DNA of 64,000 nucleotides from an uncultured Prevotellaceae bacterium. Its GTDB lineage: Bacteria > Bacteroidota > Bacteroidia > Bacteroidales > Muribaculaceae. Below are positions 1 through 8,382 of this stretch, piece by piece. Position 1 is the first letter of the stretch. Every line of letters starts with the position of its first letter. The notes beneath the pieces were generated by a model. It ran no database searches and was not told the origin of the DNA. It saw only the letters and a list, made by a program, of their open reading frames with translations. The DNA is taken from NCBI GenBank assembly GCA_947306175.1, contig CAMZFV010000004.1, forward strand, positions 1 through 64,000. The letters are read 5' to 3'. The translations under genes were made by a program, and so were the position numbers.

Positions 1-83
1 TATGCGCAACTTTTTGAGCATCTTTTTATTAACTTTTTAATCCCGCCAACGGGTTCTACTATGATCCGGAATATTACGAGTAT

Positions 84-2870
84 ATGTATGATCAGGTCAA
101 GACCAACGTTGCTGAGTTGATCATCGGCAATCAGGTGAAAGTGATCCCCAAAGGCTTGGCCGCCAATTCGCAAATCACCTCGGTAGATCTTCCCACTTCG
201 TTGCAGGTCATTGAGGATGATGCCTTCTATAACTGTATCCATCTGGCGAGCGTGACGGTTCCCGTCAACGTGACGAGCATCGGCGAACACGCCTTCTGCA
301 ACTGCGACGGACTGGAGTCGCTCACCTGGAATGCCCGTGAGTGCCATGACTACGGTGGCCTGTACTGGCAGGTTGAATATGATGATATAACGGGATACAG
401 CGATGACACGCCCGAGGGTTCCTGCCCCTATTCCCAGCTCACCATCGGCGATGAGGTGGAAGTTCTGCCCGACAACTTTGCCCGTTGTGCATTCATCACC
501 TCCATCCAGCTGCCAGCTTCGCTCAAGACCATTGGCAACTATGCTTTCTACGATTGCTGGAACGTGACGGGAGCGGTGGTGATTGGCGATGCGGTGACCG
601 AGATCGGCGATTATGCCTTTGCCGGATGTGCCCGCGTGACCAGTTTGAGTGTGGGCAAGAACGTGGCATCGATTGGAGAGGGTGCCTTTGGCAACGCGTC
701 CGAGAATGGCCGATACGGTTACATCGAGAGTGTACCCTCAATGAGACCGACTTCGTTGACATGGAATGCCCGTAATTGTGAGACATCTGGCGATTTGTAT
801 TATAATGCCATCACCGAGTTGAATATCGGAAATCAGGTGGAGGTATTGCCCGCAAGATTCTGCTCCTATGCCAACCAGTTGCCGTCGATCTCCTTCCCCA
901 ACTCTTTAAGGGTAATTGGAACTAACGCTTTTGTGAGCTGCAGGTCGATCACTTCTTTGGAGTTGCCGGCGAGTGTGACCACCATTGGTGATGGAGCGTT
1001 CGGTTACTGCTCTGAGATGACTGACCTGACGATGCCTGGTGTCATAACGATTGGAAATGGCGCATTCAGGAGCTGTAGCAAACTGGTAAACCTCACCTTG
1101 CCCAACACGCTCGAAACAATCGGCTCCGACGCGTTCAGGTATTGTAATTCATTGTTGAGTCTTTACATCCCGGCTTCGGTAACCAGTATTGGATCCAATG
1201 CCTTTAATAACTGCTATTATTTGGAAAGCATTGTGGTCGATAGCGAGAATCCCGTGTATGACTCGCGCGATAATTGCAATGCGGCAATCCTTACTGCCGA
1301 CAACTCTCTGGTGATTACATGCAAGAACACCACAATACCTGGTGGCATCACCGTCATTGATGATTACGCATTCTACCAAAACCGTCAACTGACGGGAATG
1401 GATATCCCCAATTCGGTGGTTAGGATCGGCAAGTATGCGTTTGCCGAGTGCTCTAATTTGGCAGGAATCGTCATCCCCAATTCCGTTACTACCATCGGTG
1501 TGAGTGCATTCGAGTCGTGCAGGAGCATGAAGTCGGCTGTTTTGTCCGAGTCGCTCACCTCGCTTGCGCCCCGCACCTTTGCCTATTGTGACAGCCTCAC
1601 CAGCATGAGGATTCCCGCTTCGGTTACATCGATAGCGGGGAATGCTTTTGACGGGACTTATTCTATAGCCGAAATGGTCGTTGACGAAGCCAACCCCGTG
1701 TATGATTCCCGTGACAACTGCAATGCGGTCATCGAGACGGCTTCCGATAAACTGTTGATTGGATTCAAGTCCTCGGTGATCCCCGAAACGGTGAAATCCA
1801 TCGGCGACTCGGCATTTTATTATTGCTTGAAACTGCCCACCGTCGTTATCCCCAATTCGGTGGAAACAATCGGCAACATGGCGTTCAGTTGTTGCAGGGA
1901 CTTGAAGAATCTTGAATTCGGCAATTCAGTCAAGACCATTGGCAGCTATGCATTCAACATGTGTGATAGTTTGAGATCTGTCACTCTTCCCAACTCCTTG
2001 GAGACCATCGGCGAGTATGCCTTCGACTATTGTTCCAACTTAAATAATGTTGAGATCGGCAATAACGTGAAGAGTATAAGCCGTGGTGCTTTCTCTTCGT
2101 GTCAGATGCTCAGGACAGTGATTATCCATGCTGCCGACACCATTGGTAAGAGTGCGTTCTATTATTGCCCCAATTTGACTAACGTGCAATTTGGCGAGAG
2201 GGTGAAGGTCATCGATGACAGGGCATTCTATGAGTGCCGCTATTTGCCCTCGATCATTCTCCCCAATACGGTAGATACGATCGGTCAGTCAACCTTTGGC
2301 TATTGTACGCGCGTCAAACAGCTCAAGTTGGGCACTTCACTCAGGGGCATTGGACCGAGCGCTTTCTATCAGTGTGACAGTTTGACTGCGGTGACCATTC
2401 CCAACTCAGTCAAGACCATCGACCGCTATGCCTTTGAGTATTGCGACAAACTGGCAAGTGTCACCATTGGCCAGTCGGTGACCAGGATTGGATATGATGC
2501 CTTCTATGGCAGCAATGCCATCACACTCGTCAACTGCTTGGCCAAGGTGCCGCCTGTAATGGACTACGATTCATTCTCTTCGACGGTTCGCAATAATGCG
2601 ACCCTGCGTGTGCCCCAAGGCACTATGGCAGCTTACAAGGCGGCTCAGTATTGGAAAGACTTCGTTCACATGGAGGAAATTCCCGGTGTCGGGATTGGCG
2701 ACGTGAATGGTGACGGCACGATCAATGTCAACGACGTGACGGTACTCATCGATAAGATCCTTGAGGGTGATGAGGATATCTCCATCTATGCCGACGTGAA
2801 TGGTGACGGAGAGGTGAACGTTGCCGACATCACACTCCTCATCGACTTGATGCTGTCAGGAGAAATCTAA
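84..2870 (+). CDS. BspA-like leucine-rich repeat surface protein with C-terminal dockerin (N-terminus probably disrupted)
   Basis: Most of the 928 residues are LRR_5/BspA-type repeats of about 23 residues (pattern IGxxAFxxCxxLxxVxIPNSV). Two insertions share NPVYDSRDNCNA, a motif common in BspA-like proteins. Residues about 870-928 form a two-repeat dockerin (GDVNGDGTINVNDVTVLID, then ADVNGDGEVNVADITLLID), each repeat with a calcium-loop pattern. BspA-type repeats are known for surface adhesion; the ligand here is unknown. Reading frame 3 is open from base 33 and looks coding before the ATG at 84, so this ATG is probably internal. A signal-peptide-like start (ATG at 2, MRNFLSIFLLTF) lies upstream in another frame and stops at 38-40. 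One base fewer in the T-run at 34-38 would join the two. As written the protein has no signal peptide, so the gene is broken, phase-variable or affected by a sequencing error. Confidence 0.85.
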   Translation: MYDQVKTNVAELIIGNQVKVIPKGLAANSQITSVDLPTSLQVIEDDAFYNCIHLASVTVPVNVTSIGEHAFCNCDGLESLTWNARECHDYGGLYWQVEYDDITGYSDDTPEGSCPYSQLTIGDEVEVLPDNFARCAFITSIQLPASLKTIGNYAFYDCWNVTGAVVIGDAVTEIGDYAFAGCARVTSLSVGKNVASIGEGAFGNASENGRYGYIESVPSMRPTSLTWNARNCETSGDLYYNAITELNIGNQVEVLPARFCSYANQLPSISFPNSLRVIGTNAFVSCRSITSLELPASVTTIGDGAFGYCSEMTDLTMPGVITIGNGAFRSCSKLVNLTLPNTLETIGSDAFRYCNSLLSLYIPASVTSIGSNAFNNCYYLESIVVDSENPVYDSRDNCNAAILTADNSLVITCKNTTIPGGITVIDDYAFYQNRQLTGMDIPNSVVRIGKYAFAECSNLAGIVIPNSVTTIGVSAFESCRSMKSAVLSESLTSLAPRTFAYCDSLTSMRIPASVTSIAGNAFDGTYSIAEMVVDEANPVYDSRDNCNAVIETASDKLLIGFKSSVIPETVKSIGDSAFYYCLKLPTVVIPNSVETIGNMAFSCCRDLKNLEFGNSVKTIGSYAFNMCDSLRSVTLPNSLETIGEYAFDYCSNLNNVEIGNNVKSISRGAFSSCQMLRTVIIHAADTIGKSAFYYCPNLTNVQFGERVKVIDDRAFYECRYLPSIILPNTVDTIGQSTFGYCTRVKQLKLGTSLRGIGPSAFYQCDSLTAVTIPNSVKTIDRYAFEYCDKLASVTIGQSVTRIGYDAFYGSNAITLVNCLAKVPPVMDYDSFSSTVRNNATLRVPQGTMAAYKAAQYWKDFVHMEEIPGVGIGDVNGDGTINVNDVTVLIDKILEGDEDISIYADVNGDGEVNVADITLLIDLMLSGEI

Positions 2871-2908
2871 TTTCAGGTCTTTAATCTCCCGATTAAACCT
2901 ATAGACAA

Positions 2909-2944
2909 CAAGTCCCTGATGTGGAGCGCCACATCAGGGACTTG
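2909..2944. terminator. Bidirectional hairpin terminator
   Basis: A perfect 16-bp stem (CAAGTCCCTGATGTGG pairing with its complement) encloses a 4-base AGCG loop. It lies between the convergent LRR gene (+) and the M15 peptidase gene (-). Confidence 0.8.
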
Positions 2945-2949
2945 ATTGA

Positions 2950-3348
2950 TTAGAATTTCATGTACATGCGCCGGTTGCGGCCCTTGCGGTGGCTCACGTG
3001 GATCCAGCGGCAGCCCTTCTCGTCGATGCACTGGTCAACGGGCAGGTCGAGCCGCTTGATCAGTGCCAGCAGGCGGCGGTTGGCGGCGCGCGAGCCGACG
3101 GTGATGTCGGCCGCCTCGCCTCGCTGGTGCTGGCTGCCGGGCGTTCCTCCCACCGCTTCGTTCAACTCGGGGCAGCGGTATCCGCTGTTGACCCTGATGG
3201 GACCGCCCCAAGCCTCCCGCAGTGGGTCAAGCACTTGGTCCACCAGCTCGTGTAATGCCTTGACGGCACTGGCGGGAGGTCTGTTGTCGATGCCCATGAG
3301 GCGGGCGGTCGTTGAGCGGGTGAGCTCCTGAATGGTGAAATACCTCAT
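2950..3348 (-). CDS. M15-family peptidase / phage endolysin-like D-Ala carboxypeptidase domain protein
   Basis: Small zinc peptidase of the M15_3 type (132 residues from the chosen start), a family that trims peptidoglycan stem peptides and often serves as phage endolysin. Visible motifs are VNSGYRCPELN, then SQHQRGEAAD with the expected His-x6-Asp zinc ligands, and a late WIHVSH with the third His ligand. The chosen ATG at 3348 overlaps the TGA stop of the upstream capsid-like gene (ATGA), which indicates translational coupling. A longer frame to 3396 would lie inside that gene. There is no signal peptide, so export would need a holin or another route, and none is seen. It is the last gene of the portal/scaffold/capsid-like unit. 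Confidence 0.8.
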   Translation of the reverse strand: MRYFTIQELTRSTTARLMGIDNRPPASAVKALHELVDQVLDPLREAWGGPIRVNSGYRCPELNEAVGGTPGSQHQRGEAADITVGSRAANRRLLALIKRLDLPVDQCIDEKGCRWIHVSHRKGRNRRMYMKF

Positions 3349-4751
3349 CGCGTCTCGATGCGCATGTGGGCCTTGGGGTAGCGCAGTACCAGACACGAGG
3401 CCTCGGTCATTACCAGTGCGTCAACGTTGCGCACGCCGCTCTTCTTCAGGTTGAGTTGCTCGGTGCTGAAGGGGATGTGGGTGTACTTCTGCAGATACTC
3501 GGGATCGATGACGATGCCGTTATCGCTCATGCCCACCTCGTCAAACACCTCGCTCAGCAACAGGTACAGGCAACCGAATTTCGATCTCAACTCAGTGAAG
3601 TCGATGCCCCACTTGCTGACGTGCTGGCCAGCAGTGATGACGCGGTTGTAGTCCAGCTTGCTGATGCGGCTGATGAGACCGCTGCCGCCAATCAGGATCT
3701 TGCGCTTGCTGCCAGCGTTCCCGGTAAAGGCTTTGCGCATCAGGTCAATCATCTTGCTCTCGGTCAACTCCACGCTCTGCTCCAGGAAGAACTCCTTGCC
3801 TGCCTGGTCCCAGATGCCGCCCGTGAAATACACGTGCTCCTTCTTGTTGTTGTCCCACAGCTGACGGGCCACGCCAAACAGGTAAGACTTCTCCATGCCC
3901 AGTCGCATGTCATAGACGGCAGCCTCTTCCTGGTCGCTCATCGTCCAGCCCACTTCCTTGTTGGCTAGGCGCTGCAGGGTGGACTGCTCCACCTGCATCT
4001 TGAAGATCTGACACAGGTTGCGGCTCTTCTTAGGTAGCGCCTCAAATTGGGGCGACTGCACGTCCAGCTCGCTTGCCGCGCGACCCATGCGCACCAGCTT
4101 GGTGCCGCCGGGGATATAGGGGATGCAGTTGGTGACCCCGTTGATGGTGCTGCCGTTCACGGCCATCACAGTGACCCCGTTGGTGTCTCGGCTGACCACA
4201 TAGAGCATCAGGTCCTGCTTGGTCTCGTTGATGCCGGCGTTGTCATAGCCGGGGATGCCCTGCACCAGGATGGTGTCAGTCGGGTCAAAGATGTCGTTGT
4301 TGCTGGTGCTGATGACGGTCATGGGCAACTCGTCGCCTTGGCTCACCTGCGACGAGGAGACGTCATCGCTGAGCGTCGCAGTTGTTGGCTTGGTATCCAC
4401 GCTGTAAAAATCTACGACCATGCTGCCGCTGTGCTTGCTGCCCGCGTAGCGCGAAATCTGGTCGATGGGCGTGGACATGGGGCGGATTTTCACGATTTGC
4501 TGGTCAATCTCGTTGAGCAGCAGGTCGGGAGAGCCCTCGCGGGTCAAGTCGGTAGTGAGTGGCCCGTCCACGACATGTTTGCCGTCCTCGATGCCGGTGA
4601 CCAGCATGCCTACGGCCATGGTGACGCCAGGGTCACCGTTAGTTACACACGAGGCAAGGATGCCGATAAGGATCATGACGATCACATAGATGACTAACTT
4701 CTTGTGGCGGCGCATCCAGCGCAACGCCGTTCTGATTTTGATGTACTTCAT
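3345..4751 (-). CDS. Phage major-capsid-like protein (SU10/DUF5309-like) with N-terminal membrane/lipoprotein signal
   Basis: A 468-residue protein. Its central and C-terminal parts resemble SU10-type major capsid proteins: RNLCQIFKMQVEQS, then a helix with MEKSYLFG, GGIWDQ, and an LLSEVFDEVGMSDNG-IVIDPEYL region near the end. The family call is from pattern memory and is moderate. The first 35 residues are odd: basic residues (RRHKK), a hydrophobic stretch VIYVIVMILIGI and a lipobox-like LASC with Cys35. An internal ATG at 4715 would give a textbook 23-residue lipoprotein signal. Capsid proteins normally lack export signals. The gene follows a small scaffold-like gene and the portal gene, the standard phage head order, and its stop overlaps the M15 peptidase start. 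If the capsid call is wrong, it is an uncharacterised membrane-anchored protein. Confidence 0.6.
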   Translation of the reverse strand: MKYIKIRTALRWMRRHKKLVIYVIVMILIGILASCVTNGDPGVTMAVGMLVTGIEDGKHVVDGPLTTDLTREGSPDLLLNEIDQQIVKIRPMSTPIDQISRYAGSKHSGSMVVDFYSVDTKPTTATLSDDVSSSQVSQGDELPMTVISTSNNDIFDPTDTILVQGIPGYDNAGINETKQDLMLYVVSRDTNGVTVMAVNGSTINGVTNCIPYIPGGTKLVRMGRAASELDVQSPQFEALPKKSRNLCQIFKMQVEQSTLQRLANKEVGWTMSDQEEAAVYDMRLGMEKSYLFGVARQLWDNNKKEHVYFTGGIWDQAGKEFFLEQSVELTESKMIDLMRKAFTGNAGSKRKILIGGSGLISRISKLDYNRVITAGQHVSKWGIDFTELRSKFGCLYLLLSEVFDEVGMSDNGIVIDPEYLQKYTHIPFSTEQLNLKKSGVRNVDALVMTEASCLVLRYPKAHMRIETR

Positions 4752-4889
4752 GGTTTTAAATGATTTAAATGGTGAATAAATAAGTTGTTGGTTTTTAAAC
4801 TACTAATTACACAAATTACACAATAGACCAACAATGATCATAAATTCGTGAAATTCGTAGTCTGTTTTTAATTGATAGCTAGGGAATAA

Positions 4890-5291
4890 TCAGTCCCAAA
4901 CGCTGCGGCGGCAGTATCGAGGAAAGACGGGCGTCGAATCGGTCTCGTCCTCGTCATCGGGGTGCTGATGGATCACGGTCTCGATTTTCTCATTGCGACC
5001 GCGCAGGAAGCCTGCGGCATCGGCATTTTTCACGTCTTCGTCGTGGGTGATGCCGCGGGCCAGGGTGGCGAGCACCTCGGGTGATAGTGATGCTTGGTCT
5101 ATGCCTTCGGTGAGTTGGGCCAGGCGTTCGACGACGCTCTCGTCCAGCCCCATTTCGGCGATTTTGTCGGCAAGGGTGGGGGAGGCGGTCGGCTCCTCGC
5201 TCTCTTGCGGTTCTTCACTCTGGCGAAAAGGCGGTGGCGTGACCACCGTTGTCGCCTCTTTCAATTCAAGATTTTCTTCTTCGTTCTTCAT
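4890..5291 (-). CDS. Small acidic protein, scaffold-like, of the phage-derived module
   Basis: A 133-residue, Glu/Asp-rich protein with a low-complexity Pro/Glu N-terminus, a predicted helical middle (LADKIAEMGLDESVVERLAQL) and a charged tail ending in basic and aromatic residues. No family is recognised. Its position between portal and capsid-like genes is where tailed phages place the scaffolding or head-assembly protein, and the acidic helical composition fits. It lies 35 bases after the portal gene and 138 bases before the capsid-like gene. The spacer on the portal side holds a TAACTATTAACTATTAAC-type short tandem repeat. Scaffold function is inferred from position and composition only. 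Confidence 0.5.
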   Translation of the reverse strand: MKNEEENLELKEATTVVTPPPFRQSEEPQESEEPTASPTLADKIAEMGLDESVVERLAQLTEGIDQASLSPEVLATLARGITHDEDVKNADAAGFLRGRNEKIETVIHQHPDDEDETDSTPVFPRYCRRSVWD

Positions 5292-5326
5292 AGCATAAAA
5301 ATTAAAAAACTATTAACTGTTAACTA

Positions 5327-6745
5327 TTAACTATTAACAATCTTCCTGTCGCGTTGTCGGCGAAAGGCCTCAAAAGTGTCAAACACGTCGCTCAGGGCGA
5401 TGTTGGCATTTTCGCTTTGCAACTGATAGATTTTGGCGCTGTTCGACTTCGGGTCTTTGCCCTGGAATGCGCCGCTCACGCCGCTGATTTCCTCAAACAG
5501 CTTCATCTGCAATTCCAGCAGCTGGTAGGCGCCCGCGTTGGTGCCGTTGCCATTAATCTGTTCGGGCTTGTTGTCGCCGTTGCTGGGGTCGTAGGGCAAC
5601 AGGCTATTAGCGTTAGACCAGCAGTTGCGCACTTCCTCCCAGGTCCATCCGTCGGGCAGCGCCGACTCGGGAAACAATAGCACACCTTTGGCGCTGGAGC
5701 GTACCACGTGGTCCAGCAGCGAAATCATGCGGTTGACGTGCTTCTGCGTGTCGATGATGTCCTCCACCACGGCGTGAACCTCCCCGTCGGTCAACGGGTA
5801 CAGCTTGATGGCAAACGGGTGGCTGCCATGCTTCCACGGTGAGTCATACTCGGTCAGCAGGTCGCCCATCGGGCTGAACCAGCGGCAGTGCCACACAGTG
5901 GCGATGTCCCAGCGGGTGGTGACATCGGGGCGGTTCTTCCAACGGTGAGACGCACTCACGGGCTCTACCGTCAATGTCCCCTCGCGGCGATCGTGGCAGA
6001 CGAGTACCTCGCGGCTCTCGAGTGTCCACACCTCGATGGCGCGGCATTTGCCGTCGGCAGCGTGCCAAAAGTCCGTCCCCAGTTGGGAGTCAGCCCCGAG
6101 GCGGGTGGTGAAGTCGGCCAGGCGGCTCTCCGCACCGTCGGTGTAGAGTTTCCTTACCCATGCCGCCTTGCGCTGGTTGCCGCCAGCCACGCGGCGCAGC
6201 AGTTGGGCGATGTTCAGGTCATGCAGCTGGCCGATGAGTTCGCAGTCCCATGCCCTCGTGTCGTTCATCGTGCTGGTAAACATCTTGTTGATGTTCACAT
6301 TATCGACTCGCACGTATTCGCCGCTGCCGGGCTCGTGGCAGGTATCGATGCGCTGGATGCAGCAGCCCGAGATCAGGAATTCCTCCAGCGAACGGCTGTC
6401 CAGCTCGTCAAGCTCGTTGCACTCTCTCACCAGGTCCAGCACGGTGTTGGTGCCCGTGGTGGAAGAGTCGCATTTGAGGTGCTCCGTGCGAAAGTGCCCC
6501 ACGATGGTCTTGACAAGTTGCCTGATCAGGTTGTTGGTGATGCTCTCGCAGCCCTGTTGGGCAAGGTGTTCACCCTCGGTCATCACGCGCCCCTCGTCAT
6601 TCCTCACCAGGTCGCCCCACTGGTCACCATAGGTGAACCGTTTGTTCCTTAACCGCGCCTTGCGCAGTCCTGCCGCATTCATCCACGCTTGGTAGGCGGC
6701 ATGTAGCACACGCGTGTGCTGTTGATTACAATTTACTGTCTTCAT
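5327..6745 (-). CDS. Phage portal-like protein
   Basis: A 472-residue protein resembling P22/SPP1-type portal proteins, the dodecameric DNA gate of tailed-phage heads. The N-terminus has the RNKRFTYGDQWGD pattern (aromatic YxGxQW near the start). It continues through ESITNNLIRQLVKTIVGHFR, WDCELIGQLHDL and HPFAIKLYPLTDGEVHAVVEDIIDTQK, followed by LDHVVRSSAKG and a late EISGVSGAFQGKDP, all typical of portal stems. It is the first gene of the minus-strand unit and has a host-type -7 box at 6828-6835. No terminase large subunit, head-tail connector or tail gene accompanies it. The C-terminus (RQRDRKIVNS) looks short for a portal clip/crown region, so some truncation is possible. Confidence 0.7.
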   Translation of the reverse strand: MKTVNCNQQHTRVLHAAYQAWMNAAGLRKARLRNKRFTYGDQWGDLVRNDEGRVMTEGEHLAQQGCESITNNLIRQLVKTIVGHFRTEHLKCDSSTTGTNTVLDLVRECNELDELDSRSLEEFLISGCCIQRIDTCHEPGSGEYVRVDNVNINKMFTSTMNDTRAWDCELIGQLHDLNIAQLLRRVAGGNQRKAAWVRKLYTDGAESRLADFTTRLGADSQLGTDFWHAADGKCRAIEVWTLESREVLVCHDRREGTLTVEPVSASHRWKNRPDVTTRWDIATVWHCRWFSPMGDLLTEYDSPWKHGSHPFAIKLYPLTDGEVHAVVEDIIDTQKHVNRMISLLDHVVRSSAKGVLLFPESALPDGWTWEEVRNCWSNANSLLPYDPSNGDNKPEQINGNGTNAGAYQLLELQMKLFEEISGVSGAFQGKDPKSNSAKIYQLQSENANIALSDVFDTFEAFRRQRDRKIVNS

Positions 6746-6779
6746 GGTCTCATTGATGTTTATAATGTTGCTATCGTCA

Positions 6780-6813
6780 ACCTAAAGCCTAAAACCTAAA
6801 GCCTAAAGCCTGA
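6780..6813. repeat. Short tandem repeat CCTAAAG/CCTAAAA
   Basis: Four to five imperfect copies of a 7-8 base unit (CCTAAAGC, CCTAAAAC) in the leader of the portal operon. A similar array (CCTAAAACCTAACGCC) lies near 13650 before the SusC gene. Confidence 0.6.
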
Positions 6814-6827
6814 TTTGGTTGACGCTG

Positions 6828-6835
6828 CAAAATTA
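6828..6835 (-). promoter_or_regulatory. Bacteroidetes -7 box for the portal/capsid-like operon
   Basis: TAATTTTG on the minus strand matches TANNTTTG. It would give a leader of roughly 75 bases before the portal ATG at 6745. A host-type promoter suggests expression outside any phage programme. Confidence 0.5.
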
Positions 6836-6971
6836 CAACCCCCACCACCCCCTCCACCATGTCAAAAAGCAATACCCCATAAAAAAACAACCTGACACAA
6901 CACTAAGCGCATAATCAAGAGATACAATAATAATACTATCAATACTATAGAATCTATTAAACTTTTTGTTG

Positions 6972-6979
6972 TACCTTTG
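6972..6979 (+). promoter_or_regulatory. -7 promoter box (TACCTTTG)
   Basis: Matches TANNTTTG 30 bases upstream of the ATG at 7009. It makes the more upstream TTG at 6991 an unlikely start. Confidence 0.6.
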
Positions 6980-7008
6980 TTCCCGGTTAATTGATTATAA
7001 ATACCGAG

Positions 7009-7536
7009 ATGAAAGATTTTGCTGCTGATATGTTGGCCGACCTGCACCAGTATCTGGTGGGGCGTGGTGCCGTCGATGAGCATTTGCCCGAGTGCCCTGA
7101 TGTGGAGGAGAAATGGCCCGCGATTGCCGAGGCTTATCTGCCCGACGGCGCCCGTGAATTTGCCAATTATCCCGTTGCATCTTTAGGCTGGATGATGTTT
7201 GTCGCTATGGCCGTCACCAAGTTCTGGGACGAGGATTGGGAAAAGTATGGCAAGGAGGATGACCTCTACACGCCATTGAGTGACAAGCGCGGCTACGATA
7301 ATCTCGACGAATACATTATGGACGAGGTGCTTGACCTGGACGGTGATGCTGCCGAAGAATTACAGACCCTCGTCGGCGACTGTGCCGAGCGCGTCAAGCG
7401 TGCCATTTTTGCCCTTGATGTCGAGCCAGGCACGATAGATGCCTTTAAGGCCTACGTCGCCGGCCTGCAGTGCATGTACCACATGGGCATGGCCATCCAA
7501 CTCAAGGCCATGGGCTACCACATGACAAAACTCTAA
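7009..7536 (+). CDS. Conserved-looking hypothetical acidic protein
   Basis: A 175-residue soluble, acidic protein from the ATG at 7009 (MKDFAADMLADLHQYL). No family recognised. It is rich in Asp, Glu, Tyr and Trp (FWDEDWEKYGKEDDLY) and predicted mostly helical, with a conserved-looking VASLGWMMFVAMAVTKFW helix and a C-terminal AGLQCMYHMGMAIQLKAMG helix. No signal peptide and no convincing membrane segment. It is separated from the divergent portal operon by about 260 bases and has its own promoter box at 6972-6979. The downstream methyltransferase is same-strand but separated by an intergenic repeat. Codon use resembles the chromosomal core rather than the AT-rich region. Confidence 0.75.
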   Translation: MKDFAADMLADLHQYLVGRGAVDEHLPECPDVEEKWPAIAEAYLPDGAREFANYPVASLGWMMFVAMAVTKFWDEDWEKYGKEDDLYTPLSDKRGYDNLDEYIMDEVLDLDGDAAEELQTLVGDCAERVKRAIFALDVEPGTIDAFKAYVAGLQCMYHMGMAIQLKAMGYHMTKL

Positions 7537-7544
7537 CCTCACAA

Positions 7545-7644
7545 ATAACCGCCCTGACGGGCGGGAACCTTTGGCTCGGCGAAGCCAAATTCATCAAATA
7601 AAAAATTTGATTTAATTTGAATAATTTCCCGTGCGTTAGCACGG
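7545..7644. repeat. Intergenic hairpin repeat (GC-rich stems in AT-rich spacer)
   Basis: Contains CCGCCCTGACGGGCGG, TTTGGCTCGGCGAAGCCAAA and CCGTGCGTTAGCACGG (7629-7644), each able to form a hairpin. The last ends six bases before the methyltransferase ATG. Related elements occur at 37917-37990, 42030-42100 and, degenerate, near 62900. Confidence 0.55.
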
Positions 7645-7649
7645 TAAAA

Positions 7650-8375
7650 ATGAGTGTGATGAAGAAAGAAAAAGATCCCATAGGCCACGCCATAGCCGAC
7701 TACCACGCCACAGGAAAGTCCGCACGACTGCGCGTGTTCTCGCCCATGTTTGACGAGGACGAGATACCCGTCAGGACCCTCTTCCGCCCCTTCGACGAAA
7801 TGCCCGCCATCGAGCAGGAAGCCCTCAAGGCCTCGCGCGGCAGCATCCTTGACGTGGGCGCCGGAGCAGGTTGCCATTCCCTGGCCCTGCAGGACATGGG
7901 CCAGCAGGTCACCGCCATCGACATCTCGCCGCTGGCTGTCGCCACCATGCGCGACCGTGGCGTGAGAGACGCGCGTGAGCAGGACTTTTTCACCCTCGAC
8001 GGCCAGTTCGACACCATCCTCATGCTCATGAACGGCATCGGCATCGTGGGCTCGCTGAGCCGTATGCCCGCCTTCTTCATGCAACTGGAACGCCTGCTGG
8101 CCCCAGGTGGGCAGCTGCTGTGCGACTCCAGCGACATCTGCTACGTCTTTGAGGACGAGAACGGATTTATCGACCTCACGGGCATCGAGGGCTACTACGG
8201 CGAGTTGACTTATCAGATGCAATACAAGACCATCAAGGGCGAGCCCTTTCCCTGGCTCTTCATCGATGCCGATACCCTGACCCAACAGGCGGCCGCCCAC
8301 GGCTTCAAGGCCGACATCATCGCCCGCGGCGCCCACTACGACTACCTCGCCCGCCTCATCCGCCGCCCCCACTAA
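7650..8375 (+). CDS. Class I SAM-dependent methyltransferase
   Basis: A 241-residue Rossmann-fold methyltransferase. Motif I is SILDVGAGAGCHSLALQ, followed by VTAIDISPLAV (motif II acidic residue), FDTILMLMNGIGI (motif IV region) and LLAPGGQLLCDSSD (post-motif), the usual order of the Methyltransf_11/25 group. The substrate is unknown. ATG at 7650 is chosen, with 7659 as a close alternative; the earlier TTG at 7617 lies in the hairpin repeat. A CCGTGC/GCACGG hairpin ends directly before the start codon and could affect translation. Small-molecule or protein methylation cannot be distinguished here. Confidence 0.8.
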   Translation: MSVMKKEKDPIGHAIADYHATGKSARLRVFSPMFDEDEIPVRTLFRPFDEMPAIEQEALKASRGSILDVGAGAGCHSLALQDMGQQVTAIDISPLAVATMRDRGVRDAREQDFFTLDGQFDTILMLMNGIGIVGSLSRMPAFFMQLERLLAPGGQLLCDSSDICYVFEDENGFIDLTGIEGYYGELTYQMQYKTIKGEPFPWLFIDADTLTQQAAAHGFKADIIARGAHYDYLARLIRRPH

Positions 8376-8382
8376 TCCCGTG

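Noticed and set aside
2950..6745. Complete prophage
   Set aside because: No integrase, terminase, tail, replication or lysis-regulation genes, and the flanks are ordinary chromosomal genes.
6780..6813. Possible CRISPR-like repeats
   Set aside because: Units are 7-8 bases without spacers; no cas genes or spaced repeats occur anywhere in the window.
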